NCBI RefSeq assembly: GCF_000471905.2
Contig: NW_006499677.1
Span: 288,094 to 352,093, forward strand
DNA: 64,000 nt
Source: Amborella trichopoda
Lineage: Eukaryota; Streptophyta; Magnoliopsida; Amborellales; Amborellaceae
Reading direction: 5' to 3'
Position numbers and translations under genes: made by a program. Below, piece after piece: positions 34,492 to 46,203 of this stretch (the stretch's first letter is position 1; each line of letters opens with the position of its first letter). A model generated the notes under the pieces. That model made no database searches, was not told the DNA's origin, and saw nothing but the letters and a program-made list of their open reading frames with translations.

Positions 34492-36992
34492 TATTGGAAG
34501 GTATTTTTCATCAACATGGGCCCCCCGCTCAATAAAGGACTAGCAAGTAATGGAAATTCAGATAGTCTTAGAATATCCTCAGAACTGACCAAGATCTTCA
34601 TGAGGTCTCTCAAGAGTCTCCTGCCATGTTTCGTCGCATTCCAAGATGTCTAAGATAGTGCAGTCTGAAAAAAAGTTTCGGAAGAATCGGCCTCCAACAC
34701 CTTGAAATGGATCTATATAACTAGAGCTACACTTTCAGCATCTCAAATTGCTGTGGGACAACCACCATTAGATCTCACACTGTTGAAAACCCCCAAGGGT
34801 TATGTTTCAGCTCAAACAGACATTCCAGGAAGAAGTTATAAGTGAAAGAGTAAAACAGGAGAAGCCGCATGCCATTCCTGTGCGGCCACCCTGCAACACC
34901 ATACCATTGAAGGGACAATTATGACCAGTGACTTTAAACGCTCATATCTCACTTGTCTTATGTCGGATTGAGCTCAAATTCGGTACGCATGTTCATCTAG
35001 CCAGGACGAGCGATTCGATATATAGCACACCCAGTGACGATACCCGAGCACGAATAAAAGCTAAAGAGAAGTTGTTGATCCGTGAATAAAACTACATAAA
35101 ATTTAGCAGCGTCGTGCCTTGCTCGAGTGGCAAAATCACACCGCTCAGGAACCCGATAGACGCGAGACCAATTCTATTACAGGAGTAAGGTCTCCGGCCA
35201 TCTCTGATCCGAACCCCATACATGATTAACGGACAGATTCTGCACATGAAGAAATTAACAGATCGCCAATTCCGTTGTCGGAATCCTTGATTCCGACCAA
35301 AATTCCAAACTTGCAAAATCTTCGTTCAACCACAGAATCGAGCTGCGTTTGGTGCCCCGTGATCGTAGTGGCATGCTCAGTGTGATTCAACGAAGAAAAC
35401 ACATAATAACATCAAGGAACGAACACACTATCGATCCAAAATTTCAAGATCTACTGAAATTTCAAGTCACATAATCATGCACCAAAAACACAATCCATGG
35501 CTCGAAGTTGGTATTAAATCGATCGCCATGCCAAGCCCTACAAGAAAATGATCATCTTACAATCAACCAGGCACCATAATAACCCCGGATCAGCTATGTA
35601 AGATCCCGTAACTAGGGCAACACAGAAACTATTCTTGAATTTTAAGATTTGTTAGGAAGGGGCAAATCTATCATTTTGCACCCTATTTTCTAATTTCTTT
35701 TAATTCAATTTAATCTTAATTTTCAGCAATTAGGGTTACTTTTGATCATCCACCCATGTTTGGGGCACACTTCAATATATACATACCATCCTTATACGCA
35801 GAAAGAAGACACTGAAGCATACACACTCACAAGAGAGTTTTCACTTAATACAAGTTTCTCTTCTTACCATTGTGGTGTCACATTTGAGAGAGAGAGTGAG
35901 GTGAGAGAAACTTTTAGCCAATACCCCTAGGGTTGAGGAAAATCTTCTCTCTCTTCTTCGTCTGAGTTCCTTGCAGAGGTCGTCCATGGCAGTGACAGTG
36001 TCGTGCATGGCGATGGCAGTGCCTTGCATGAGTCCCCCTCTCCTTCTATTCATCTGTCTCTTTCTTCCAGTGAAGTTTGTAGATGGCATTGCTCATCACC
36101 TCCCACAGATGTAGTTGTGACGTCTCGGCAAAGAGTCCAGATGGCGAAGCATGTTATCGCTCGCAGGGGTCTTCCTCTACTACACGTCTACCTGAGACGA
36201 CGATACCTATGGCCGCCCACTAGGGGCTTTAGCAACAACTACCGCCGTTCGTAAGCTCCCTCCTTGCGACCGGTGCCCACCGCCATTCTCCCTGCATCCC
36301 ATGCCTATCGTCGTGCGACCTAGGAGAAGCAATCACCGTGTGCCTCGTCAGGAGCTGACGCCATCCATTGACGTCCGGACTTCCCTTTTCTCTTTGTCGT
36401 CTCGTTCTTTCTTCTCCACCTCTTTCTCCTCTCACTTGATTGAGGGTAGACCTAGCCTATCATCGACACACCGACCTCAGTATCTAGTAGTATTGTCGTC
36501 GTATGGGTCTTGAGAACCATGCCCGTCTTGCTACCACTCTGAGTCAGTAATTTCTAGTTGTAATGCTAGTCTCACCCCCACGTCAAGCTCTCTTCTCTTT
36601 TCTATCTTTCACCGAAACTGGCACTTCATCGCCTCCTCATGTGAACGTGCATTGCTCTAAGACAAAGGTGGGTCCCTTCAACCCACTTGTCTTATAAATT
36701 AATCATAAAAGTGTTGTACAGAAAAACAAGAGGATTGCAGGTCAAGGGAGGCGATTCCGAACCAGCTCAACAAGCTAGGGGGCTTTCTTCATGATCTAAG
36801 ACGATGCCCACACGTGCCAGCCGAGTAAGTCCCGAACCCACCTTAAATTCCTCTCTCATTAGTTGGTATACCTGCCCTTTCCCTCAAGCAAGGTTCTGAG
36901 AGAGCGATCTCAAATCCTGGGTTCACATGAAACACGAGACACGTGCCGCCAGATCACCTAGATCCAGAGGGTGAAATCGAGGCACCTAACCA
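34492..36992 (+). mobile_element. T2 5' LTR
   Basis: Starts TATTGGAAGGTATTTTTC (TG has become TA) and ends CACCTAACCA. A TATA-like ATATATAC is at 35775-35782. The variable centre (about 35950-36480) is clearly related to that of the T1 3' LTR. The left flank GTGGC is the codon position in G homologous to the T1 site in F. Confidence 0.88.
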
Positions 36993-36995
36993 GCT

Positions 36996-37014
36996 TGACA
37001 ACTCTATTTGGGGA
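36996..37014 (+). other. T2 primer-binding site (degraded)
   Basis: TGACAACTCTATTTGGGGA, at the same distance from the LTR end as in T1; several substitutions from TGGCGACTCCACTAGGGA. Confidence 0.65.
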
Positions 37015-38578
37015 TTACTACCCCTTAGTGAGTTCGCTCTTGTTTGACCAAATTCCTTTTTATTTTTTGCACCTTTTTCTATGGCACCTAGGTTGTTCAA
37101 CCCATTCATTCGGCTTGGGGACTTCCTTATCCCTGCACTCGTGACTGTCCCACGGAAGCGAGTCAATCAAGCCTCCTTCCCTACTCTCCTTTTGAGTCAG
37201 GACTCACGATTCGACTCCCAGGTTCTCACCTATATTGGTGCATGAGGGGACTTAAAGGTCCCTACCTCCCCACTTTCTTGCCATGGTGTACTCTCCGCCA
37301 ATGTCCCCTGCATGTGTAGCTCTCATGCTGTCGCACACCCTGCTACTGACAAATCATCTATCAGTCATACTACTGCGGTACGTCGAAAGGATGCCCCGTC
37401 CATCCCTGTGAAAGCCAAGCAAACTGTCGTCGCTCCTGAGGCTCTCCACAAGGCAACCCCCTATTCTCCTTCACTACTCTGAGCCTCCGCACCTAGAGGG
37501 TCGGTACATAGAGGCAGAGGTCTTGAGGTGACCCCTCTTACACACTTAAAGACTCGTGGTCAATCCACTCGAGCCACACCTTGGGGCAACCTTCATGTTT
37601 CCTTGAGCTTGAATCTAGGGCCAGGCCTTCTCGAGCCAAACCCTACATATGTCATGCATTCGTTTTCCACAGCTCGGGGCAGCGCTAGCTCTATGCCACC
37701 TCGAGCACAGGAGCGTCGACCGTTCTATCTTCGCTCCCAGCACACACCGCTTCACCTTGTGAGAGAAAAGCTCCCGCCTCGTCCCTCACAAACACAGCCT
37801 CGTGGGTCTTAGCCTCCTCAGGTTGAACCCATTGGCCAAGCCTGGGCTGACCCCCAAGTCACCCGAATGGCTAACCCTAAAGGTGCACACGCACCATCTT
37901 TGCAAGTCCCTCTCAGATCTAGACTCAAGTGGAGTCACGAACCAGCTTCTTCCTTTTCCGCTTCCCCGACTCCAGGCAAGCACCTCGAGCCCTGGTACTC
38001 AAAGGTCTTCTCTAAGAGTACCATCTTGAGCCAACCCCGGATCAACCGAACACCTGGGCCTCACAAAGGAACTCGGGGCAACAGCTTGATGTCAGACAGA
38101 GGCCTCTAGCCTCAAAGACAAGAACCCAATCTGCCCTCCATCCTTGGGCCCCACTCCCTACTCCAGCTCATAGACATGACCCTCATCTGTTCGAAAAAAA
38201 TGGGGCAGTCCAGGTCTCAAGCTTGGTTCTAGAATGAGGTATACAGCGGCCTTAGGATCAAGCAGAAAAGTGGCATGCAGATCCTGACAAGGGAAACCTC
38301 CAAGGCAGTCGAAGTCACCACACCTGAAGACCTCCTACCATGTAATCCCTTCTTCCCTCTTCAAACTTCGAAGCCTGAGCAAATCCAATAATACTATTCG
38401 GTGATCACCATGCAGAAGTCATGATCTCAAGACCGTCATGAACCAGTCCTCCCAAGATCGGCATAAAAAGCACGAGTCCAGTCGGGGCAAGCTGAGCCCC
38501 TCTAAACTGACTTGCCACCCACAGTCGCTAGCCTCGAGAGTCCGCTGCATCACCTGACTCTAGTCTTCTAGAAGAAAT
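37015..38578 (+). other. T2 5' leader
   Basis: Colinear with the T1 leader 6867-8366. No intact shared frame. Confidence 0.6.
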
Positions 38579-39659
38579 GGTCAGTATCATGGTGATCAAT
38601 GACCCGAACGACGCTCAAGAGGAGCGAATAAACAAGTTCGAGGAAATGATGCAAGCCATCCTCAAAAAGATAGAGTGCCAAGAGGCCTCCATGTCCCTTC
38701 TTTGTCTGATTCGCTGACGAACACAGCTCCTAGGCAGACTCCCCCTCCGGTCTCCCAAGACATCACTTCTTCTTGTGGGGTCTCCCAAACCGACATAGAT
38801 GCTATGGTGGCCCACAGCCTCAAGAACAAGGTCCTGGGCATGCAGGAGACACCACTCTACCAAAAGTCGTATCCCTCTTACATTGACCAAGTCTCGTTTC
38901 CCCCGAACTTCTAAAAAGGGAAACTCCCCATATTTAATTGTAGCACGTCTCCTCATCAGCATACGGCCCACTTTCAAGCGGCCTTTCGAGAGACGGCAAC
39001 TGACGGACATCTCCTCCTCCTCCAGTTTGTCGAGACTCTCGAAGGACAAGCCTTTCAGTGGTATGCTCGGCCGCCGCCAAACTCGATGCACACCTGGCAA
39101 GAAATGGAGCAGTTGTTCTACGAATGCTTCTACGAAGTCCAAAGGAACGTGGAAACCATCGAGCTCCTCACCTTGATGTAAGACCTTGGTGAGCCGGTTG
39201 ACAAGTTCATTACTCGATGGAGAGAGTTGGCGACCTTTCATGCCACCCCCATGACCAAGAAGGAAGCAGTCCACAACTGCATACGAAACATGCTCCCCTA
39301 GATCGCCTTACATGTCGAGGCATCCAATCCACCCTCCATGTTAGAGCTCATCTCTAAGGAAGTTTGTATTGAGGGATTATTCAAGCACCATGGCAACCCT
39401 CATCAACAATCATTCGGCTCAAACTCTCATTCCAACAGTTGAGGCAATCAAAAGGCAATGATTGGCATGGCTGTCACCGTGACTGACACTAAAGACGCGG
39501 CTCCCCAAACTCTCAACCTCTCTAAAGCACAGACCCCTCAGACCAGGGGCAAGCAGCAGTCCTACAATGTTATCCCGCCTCCTAAAAAAAGTAAGCAGAA
39601 CGACTACTGGACCCTGCACCAGAATAAGGTTTACCCCTTTGACACTAAATGGACCCCTT
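38579..39659 (+). pseudogene. T2 gag relic
   Basis: Same protein as T1 gag. It starts MVSIMVINDPNDAQEE at 38579. The frame shifts near 38690; then come GVSQTDIDAMVAHSLKNKV, PSYIDQVSFPPNF and a stop, followed by FVETLEGQAFQWYA and NSMHTWQEMEQLFYECFYEV. After another stop, DKFITRWRELATFHATPMTK and LHVEASNPPSMLELISKEV follow. The last gag residues are VYPFDTKWTP, directly joined to integrase sequence. The nucleocapsid zinc-finger modules of T1 gag are missing here because of that junction. Confidence 0.9.
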
Positions 39660-40048
39660 GAAATTCAAATACCCTCACTCCGTGTTGCAATACATCAGGA
39701 CTAACTGAGGACGAGAGGGTCAGGATCCTCTACCAAGAGCTGGATGCCCTTGATGAGAAGAGACTAGAAGCCTAATAAAACCTCGAGCTCAATCAAGGAA
39801 GAATGAAGAGAGCCACTGACAAGTCTTTCAAGGTTCGTTCATTCACTCGTGGGGACCTAGTTCTAGGAGTCAAGAGACCGATCGTCATGCACAGGCGTCG
39901 CAAAGGCAAGTTCGAGCCTAAAGGGGAGGTTCCATTCATAATCAAGAAGGTTACACCAAGTGGGGCCTATATACTAACGAACTCCAATGGAGAAGAGGCA
40001 ATGCCCCCTATCAACGGGCGATATTTAAAGAGCCTAACATGGAAATAA
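39660..40048 (+). pseudogene. T2 integrase C-terminal domain fused to gag
   Basis: Integrase joins element DNA to the host chromosome; only its C-terminal tail remains. It starts EIQIPSLRVAIHQD; a one-base deletion near 39705 breaks the frame, then come RILYQELDALDEKRLEA, a stop and NLELNQGRMKRATDKSFKV. The GPF-like domain is RSFTRGDLVLGVKRP, GKFEPKGEVPFIIKKV, SGAYILTNSNGEEAMPPING and RYLKSL, ending at 40048. This is the typical end of Tat polyproteins. The catalytic core and zinc-binding HHCC part are deleted. Confidence 0.92.
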
Positions 40049-42094
40049 AGTGCTGTGTGTATAGTAAAAAGATAGAAATAAAGATGGGAAACATCAAGCC
40101 AACTCAAAGGAAATTCATTTCTTTTATTGCATTAGAAAAAGTTGCAAATTACAACCAAAGGCCCATTGTCAGGGAAGTTACAGAGCTCTTGCATCAAAGG
40201 ATAATAAGACGGTTACAAACCAAAGCCAGAGAAGTTGCTCTTTCATATGAGGGTAAGAGGATTGTTACAGGCCAAGAGAAATGCCCTAATTGTACAAACC
40301 CACTAAATAAATGCCAGCCCTATGAAGAAATGGCAAAACCACTAGGAGAAGTTAGCCTCGGCCCCGCCAAGGAGAATAGTTACAAGCCAAAAGAAAAAGC
40401 CAACCACTTCCGATTCAGCTTCAATTCATCTTACGAATATGTCAAACATACAAGGCAAACTTCTCTGGCAAGGAACTGGCTTATGATGGAGGGCATACCC
40501 TATTCACAATGGATGCCCTTCCATAGAACAATATGGACTTCCCAGTTGTGCTGAAGGATTTGGCTTTCAACACATCGTTGTGGCAAGGCCTCCCCGTTTT
40601 CCATCACTCTTGACCCCTGCAAGACGTCGTCATCTGAGGTCTTCGTCGTGCGCAACACAAAGCCGTGTTCTATCACCACCACGAGTAGGCTAACGCCGTG
40701 CAGAACTATCGCAGCAAGCCTCATGCCCCCAAGCATGGTTATCGCCTTGTGTAACCCAGGGACGTGCGAAGGAGGCGTTGCATGTAACTTAATAGCATCC
40801 TTGACTTTGAAGCACCTCAGTTCTCAATGTTCCCCATTTTCAGGGGGCATTGACGCATCTTCAATTCCCCTAATAGTCACCCCTCATCGACGGTACACCT
40901 TCCTGTGATCTTTCGCCTTCCCCCCAACCCTATGAGTTCCCACTGGCGTTTCCTCTCTTTGTCGGTAATTAACTCTCAACCACCGGGGGAATCCCTCCAG
41001 CCTTCTGCTCGTTGCTGCAGTTGCCAAAAACCACTAGAAATCCCTGAAATCTTCCCTGTGACCCCACGGATTGCCCTTCTCCCTGGTTTCCCACTTCAAC
41101 AGTTCACCAACGCTCATCAGAATTTTGCTAAGTTTTCTGTGAACTCAATGCGGCCTCGTCTCCTTCTCCTCCAACAACCAGAGAGCTGACAAAGCCCTCT
41201 TAACTCTCCGCGACCTCCCCATCAACAGCAGAACGACCGGAGGAGCATTGAAACTCCGATAGGGCACCTTTGCAAATCCTGCTAAGGCCTTGAGAAGCCC
41301 TATTCCTTATTCAAAAAGCCTTAGCACTTCCTGAAAAGGGGTTCATAATCACGTTGTGAAGCTTCGTACCTCCTAAAGATCGTCAAAAAAATCCCTCAAG
41401 ACCTGTCCCCGCAAGTTTTGGCCAGGAAGTGCTCGCTAGAAAACCCTCACTAGAAAGCATTGGCTCTCTCTTTAAAAAGCTTTCTACTATTTTTACCCTT
41501 TGGTAAGATAGTAAACTGGGGTTTCTCCCCTTTTTATACCCTTTAGTGCCGAGAATATCCCCCAACAAACACAGAATGATGTGTAAATCCCCAACTCTTG
41601 ATGGTCATAAGACCAGGCCGGGGTGGGCCATGCCCGAGGCCTTAAGCGTCTTCGCCGCATGCCTCGTCAAGACTTGTGCCCTACACCGCAATAAGACTTT
41701 TACTGAGAGGCTCGACCAGAGACTATCACCACGTGCCTCATTACAAGGCTAGTGTCGCGCACCCCATCAAGACTTTTACCTGATATCTCGTCTAGAGATT
41801 ATCGTCGCACGTCTTGTCCAGGGGTCATCGCCGAGTGCGTCTCGTCCAAAGATCACCGCCACACGAAATGTCGGGGTTTACTGCCGCGTACTTCACTAAG
41901 GGACCTAACGCATCACCTAGGCTTGCTGATTCATGCGCCACTCCACACCTGGTGCTGCGCATGCCTTTGCACTTCCCTCTGGGCCATTGTCCTGCCTCTT
42001 CAGGAAGTTCATTCCCTGCATTACAATCTCACACCTCAGGGAGTCTAGTCTCTGGTGATGGCCCTGTTCCCCATGGAGTCACATGCCTTCACCA
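40049..42094 (+). other. T2 post-pol region and proximal 3'UTR
   Basis: The first 510 bp stay open on the plus strand for 171 codons (40039-40554, overlapping the integrase end: IKPTQRKFISFIALEKV, later CPNCTNPLNKC). I recognise no domain and cannot support it as a gene. The antisense ORF seen in T1 at this place is deleted. From about 40560 on, the sequence matches the T1 antisense leader and promoter region (40900-41560 against 17760-18180). Confidence 0.55.
41527..41538 (-). promoter_or_regulatory. Antisense TATA box in the T2 3'UTR
   Basis: The minus strand reads TATAAAAAGGGG, identical to T0. It is kept even though the antisense ORF it should drive has been deleted from T2. Confidence 0.6.
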
Positions 42095-42635
42095 CTTAAT
42101 GGTCCACATTGCATGACCTTAACTGCACAGCCATGGTCCGCATTGCATGACCTTAAACTGCACAACCATGGTCCGCATTGCATGACCTTAAACTACGCAG
42201 CCATGGTTCACATTGCATGACCTTAAACTACACAGCCATGGTTTGCATTGCATGACCTTAAACTGCACAGCCATGGTCCGCATTGCATGACCTTAAACTG
42301 CACAGCCATGGTCCGTATTGCATGACCTTAAACTACACAGCCATGGTCCGCATTGCATGACCTTAAACTGCACTACCGAGGTCCAAACTATACGACTCTA
42401 AACAGTAGCGAAGGTCTAGTTGCATGACCTTAACTGCACAACCATGGTCCGCATTGCATAACCTTAAACTGCATAGCTGCGATCTTCAGTGCATGACCTT
42501 AAACTGTAGCAGAGGTCTAGTTGCACGACCTTAAACTTCATGGTCTTGGTTGCATGACCTAAAACTGTATAACCACGATCCAAGCTATGTGACCTTAAAC
42601 CATAGTACACGTCCTGGCCGCATGACGTTACGCAA
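42095..42635 (+). repeat. 35-bp tandem array in T2
   Basis: About fifteen units with GCATGACCTTAAACTGCACA and GCCATGGTCCGCATT; the first eight are very alike with an exact 35-bp period. It ends abruptly at the break near 42635. Confidence 0.9.
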
Positions 42636-44032
42636 GTGGGCTAAGGGGAAGTACTGCGTACCGGAGTGGCATTTTGCCGGAAGTGGTTTGATGAATAAGG
42701 CTGTGCATGCGGGGCAATAATTGTTGAATGAGGGGCCTGCATTAGGATTGCACGGTGTCTTGATTACGTGTCCTCTGTGCCTCCTTTGAACAGAGAGTGA
42801 TCTTTCGCATGTGTGACATGTCGCTTCGTGTGTCATTCGTACTTCCGTATCTCTGAGTCATGCGACATTTCGCTTGTGCGGCGCTTCACTTCACATGCTA
42901 GTTGTGCTTTTATGCCCCTGTTTTTACACGACGCTTCGCTTCCCATGCCGTTTACGCTCCCTCATGACTAGGCCACGTGTCACTATGTAGGTTTTGTGCT
43001 TCGTCTTTATAAAAGGGGTGCATAGGGGTTGTTTTCGCATTTACCAGGGTTTTTCATCTGAGATAAGACCCTAATTTTCTTTTCTGCCTTCTGTCGGCGC
43101 CCACTTTCACCATCGCTCTTTGAGTATTGTCCCTTACTACCCTTCAGTGCTTTCATTAATGACCATGGCTGGTACCAGTTCACATCTCCTCCAGGTAGTG
43201 TCTGCTTGTTTATTTGCTCTCTCTAATGTACTTTTAGTCTGCCTATGGTGCTATTTCTTTTTTAGGCTAATTTTTCCTCTTGCTCTTTCTGGCTCTTCTT
43301 TGCAGTGGAAATTCTAGATGTGGACTGCCTGCCTTGTGAAGGGGAATTGGGAACTGGTCCCTATACTGATGTTTCTATTGTCAAGGGGACTTCTCTTGAG
43401 GCCATCACATCTTCTTGTGAGATAGAGCGGCCTTCAAGCACCACTTATGCAGGAGAAGCTGCTCAGCCCATTATGCGTGAAGATGCTAGCCTGGGTCATT
43501 CGTCTCTAGAGGGTGAGACAAAACCTTTTTTTGATGACCACAACTCCATTTCTGGGTGTGCTAGGGGAGATGTGGTCCCATATCGTGAAGGAGGATCTGT
43601 CCAGAGCCTGAACGCTATGTCCGAGCGAGGCCAGAGGACACCTATGAGTGTCTAGTCGAGGAGTGTTCTCCTAGGAGCAAGAAAGAAGAGACAAGAGGGA
43701 ACAAAGAGAAAAGGATCAAAGGGGACTCAGCCAGTTCCCACGATCTTGAAGGAAAGCATGTGCTCGAAAAGGGCAGGGTTCATTCGTTGTGGGTGCGTCT
43801 CCGACAACTCCTTCTGCCAAGCATGTGAAAGTTGAGGCTTGTGTGGTTTGAACCTCGCCTCCCGCTATATCGACGCCGATTTTTGTCGAGACTGAGGATG
43901 ACGTCCTGAGTGTGGGTGTGGCAACCCCAACAGCTTCTGCTTTAGCCGTTTCAGAAATAGATCTAAGGGTAGGACTTAGCTTGGAGATGCCTTCTTCGAT
44001 TCCAGTAGTGCCATTGTGCCCAGAGGACTTCT
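42636..44032 (+). other. Gene-like fragment of unknown origin with promoter and possible intron
   Basis: Not matched elsewhere in the window. A G-box (CCACGTGTCA, 42973-42982) precedes a good TATA box (TTTATAAAAGGGG, from 43006). An ATG at 43165 in good context opens a 30-bp exon ending CTCCAG|GTAGTG. A pyrimidine-rich acceptor TCTTTGCAG lies near 43303. After it, a frame of about 116 codons (ILDVDCLPCEGELG, then SLEAITSSCEIERPSST) runs to 43655, and another Ser/Val/Pro-rich frame runs at 43780-44030. The first exon joins the second out of frame, so the model is broken or wrong. It could be an eroded host gene or an antisense-ORF region of another element. No domain recognised. Confidence 0.35.
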
Positions 44033-44450
44033 TGGTCGGATGCCTCGATCTCGCCTCCCCGTATCTAGGTGATCGGGTGACACGTGTCTCGGGTTTAGAA
44101 GACCCGAGACCTGAGATCGCTCTCTCGGGAACTTTGTTCACAGACCAAGGGCAGGTCCCAATTAGTGAGAGAGGATATCTATTTGTGAGGTGGGGCCAAT
44201 CTCACTTGGGTCCGTGACTTACTCGAGCTGACTCGCCCTGGTGCCCTCTTAAATTGCGACATAAAGCCCCCCAGCTGCTTCAGCTGGTTCAGAATCGCCT
44301 CCCTTGACCCACAATCTCCTTGTTTTCTGCACTACACTATCATAGTTAACTTGCAAGACAAGTCAGCCGAAGGACCCACCCTTGTCTTAGGGCAATGCAC
44401 ATTCATATGGTAAATAAGGTGAGAAATTAGGGTGATAAAGAATATAAAGT
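44033..44450 (-). mobile_element. Fragment of a T-family LTR (3' end only)
   Basis: Minus strand, ending GGCATCCGACCA, a variant of GGCACCTAACCA. It aligns with the last 370-400 bp of the T1 3' LTR and of the T3 LTRs (GACACGTGTCTCGG, ACCTGAGATCGCTCTCTC). No internal PBS follows, so it is a truncated LTR end. Confidence 0.8.
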
Positions 44451-45710
44451 TTTTGGAAAATTTTCTGTCATCGCTACAGTGACCTCTTCATAGAAAAAGG
44501 GGCATAATTTCCAAACCACAGGAAATTTCGTTTGATTCCAAAACCATATTTATAGTAGACTCAAGTAGACAACCCATTTTAAATATGGTAAATTCTATGG
44601 TTTTCTAAACTCTTAGGACCACGTTATTCTAGTAAACCCAAAATCCATAGTTCACATAGCCTACCCTGTGACCTAGAACCAATCTGCCTTCCCGGAACCG
44701 TATAGAAACCCTGTTTTGACCTAGAATCCTACAGACACCCTCTTTTACAAAAAAATCATTAAAAATAGTAAAAAAAAATCCTTTTTGGCCTAAATTTTCT
44801 CTGAGAGCTTCACAAGAGGCTGAGGAACACACTAGAAGTGAAAATATCAATTTGAACCAAGTTTAACATGGGTGACACTGGGAGTGTCACCCAGCCTAGA
44901 CTGGGTCGCCCATACTTTTTTTGGCCTAAAATGATAAATTTCTTTCCCGTGTTGCTTTTCCTACCTTTTGTGAGGTTTCTGTCCATTTTACTTGGGTGAC
45001 ACTAGGCATGCCGCCCAGATCTGTACCCCAAAAAATGATTTTTTAAATAGGGATCTGTTGGTTATGGAAAGTTATCATTTCCCTTCGATCCTTGATCCCT
45101 ATAAGATGTACTTCCATGGCCATTGGAGGGACGAGTATAAGAGAATTGAAACCCTATAGGATAGACTTGCTTCAGAAACCCTAGCCTCCTGAAACCCCAG
45201 CCTCCTGAAACCCCAACCCTAAGCCTGATAAAACTTAGACCTAGGGCACAACAACCCTACCCTAAGCCTGATAAAACCTAGACCTAGGGTACAACAACCC
45301 TAGATCTAAACTATCTCCATGGCACAATAACCCTTTTTACACTAGAGATTTGTTGTTCAACATTCGAATCAGAGAGGCAAAGAGGATGTCGGTTCTGATA
45401 CGGATGAGCCCTAGAAGGCTCGAGACTCCCGGGCCAGCCGGCCCTGTTTGGTATTGTTTATTCCCTTTTATATCTTCTTCTTTTTACTGTTTTCATTTTA
45501 TTGTGATCTTATTTTAGTTTTCTTTAAAATCATATTTTTATATCTTGAATGCTGACTCTGCCATACAGATCTACTCGTTTTCAAGCATATCTGGCCTCAG
45601 ATCTGAATTCGATTTGTCTCATTTTCTCTACCACATCTTTTTCATAAGTTTAAGGTGTCATTATTTGATAGATCTTCATCAAAAGATCTGTCATATTTTC
45701 ATCGTTAACA
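44451..45710 (+). mobile_element. E 5' LTR (left edge approximate)
   Basis: The right edge is firm: ATCGTTAACA is followed by a gypsy PBS at 45712. A TATA-like GAGTATAAGAG near 45134 supports an LTR promoter. The left edge is placed where similarity to the T-family LTR fragment stops and was not confirmed by a TG start. It contains two of the covarying hairpins and a 47-bp duplication (about 45218-45310). Confidence 0.6.
44870..44892 (+). repeat. Hairpin 1 in the E LTR
   Basis: GGGTGACACT-GGG-AGTGTCACCC: perfect 10-bp arms. One of a series; see 45860 and 46185. Confidence 0.8.
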
Positions 45711-45711
45711 G

Positions 45712-45731
45712 TTTGGCGCCCACCGTGGGGC
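45712..45731 (+). other. E primer-binding site
   Basis: TTTGGCGCCCACCGTGGGGC directly after the LTR end; typical of plant Tat/Ogre-type elements and different from that of the T family. Confidence 0.88.
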
Positions 45732-45859
45732 ATTTCGAGCTTGATCCAAGCGACAAAATACAATTTTTATTTTTTCACTGATATCAATCACAGAAGGTCC
45801 CAAAAGTTGGCTATGACCAGGATCTAGGGTTTTGGTGCTGCGAAACCTTGTTTTTTTCT

Positions 45860-45882
45860 GGGCGACAGCACCAATGTCGCCC
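45860..45882 (+). repeat. Hairpin 2 in the E leader
   Basis: GGGCGACA-GCACCAA-TGTCGCCC: 8-bp arms. Compared with hairpin 1, a T:A pair has become C:G on both arms. Confidence 0.75.
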
Positions 45883-46184
45883 AGATCCATGGCAACTCTC
45901 CCCGTGTCGCCCATTTTTAAAAGTTTCAAAATCTTTTGAAATTTTGTAGATCGTCTCTAGGGTCTCTCTTGTGACTGTTCAAAAACTTTCAGATAAAAAT
46001 AAATTTTTAAAACTACCTAAAAAATATTTTAGTTGATACAGATCTGTTCTATCTGCACTTTTATGCTTTACTCTGTTTTAATTTATTTCATCATAAATAT
46101 TATTTTATATGCTTCTGAAAGATTATTTTAGCCTTACTTCATCAATATAAACAAGATAAAAATAAAATAAAAAAAATTTTGGGG

Positions 46185-46203
46185 CGACACTAGCAGTGTC
46201 GCT
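46185..46203 (+). repeat. Hairpin 3 in the E leader
   Basis: GCGACACT-AGC-AGTGTCGC: 8-bp arms with the same C:G form as hairpin 2. Confidence 0.75.

Larger units (their letters stand above)
34492..42635 (+). mobile_element. T2: Tat/Ogre-type element with gag joined to the integrase C-terminus, 3' end missing
   Basis: Order: 5' LTR, PBS, leader, gag, integrase C-terminal domain, 3'UTR with antisense promoter and 35-bp array. It breaks off at about 42635 inside the array, and no 3' LTR is found. Gag and leader are colinear with T1. Protease, RT, RNase H and the integrase core are lost in one deletion. It inserted in sense orientation into G. Confidence 0.85.

Noticed and set aside
40039-40554. 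171-codon plus-strand frame after the T2 integrase
   Set aside because: It overlaps the integrase end, has no recognised domain, and the T1 counterpart is not open; kept only as part of the post-pol region.
43716-44141. 141-codon minus-strand frame
   Set aside because: It runs across the junction of the orphan segment and the T-family LTR fragment, so it is a chance read-through.
45170-45310. Telomere-like AAACCCTA motifs (also near 63676)
   Set aside because: Only scattered single motifs within LTR sequence; no tandem telomere repeat.
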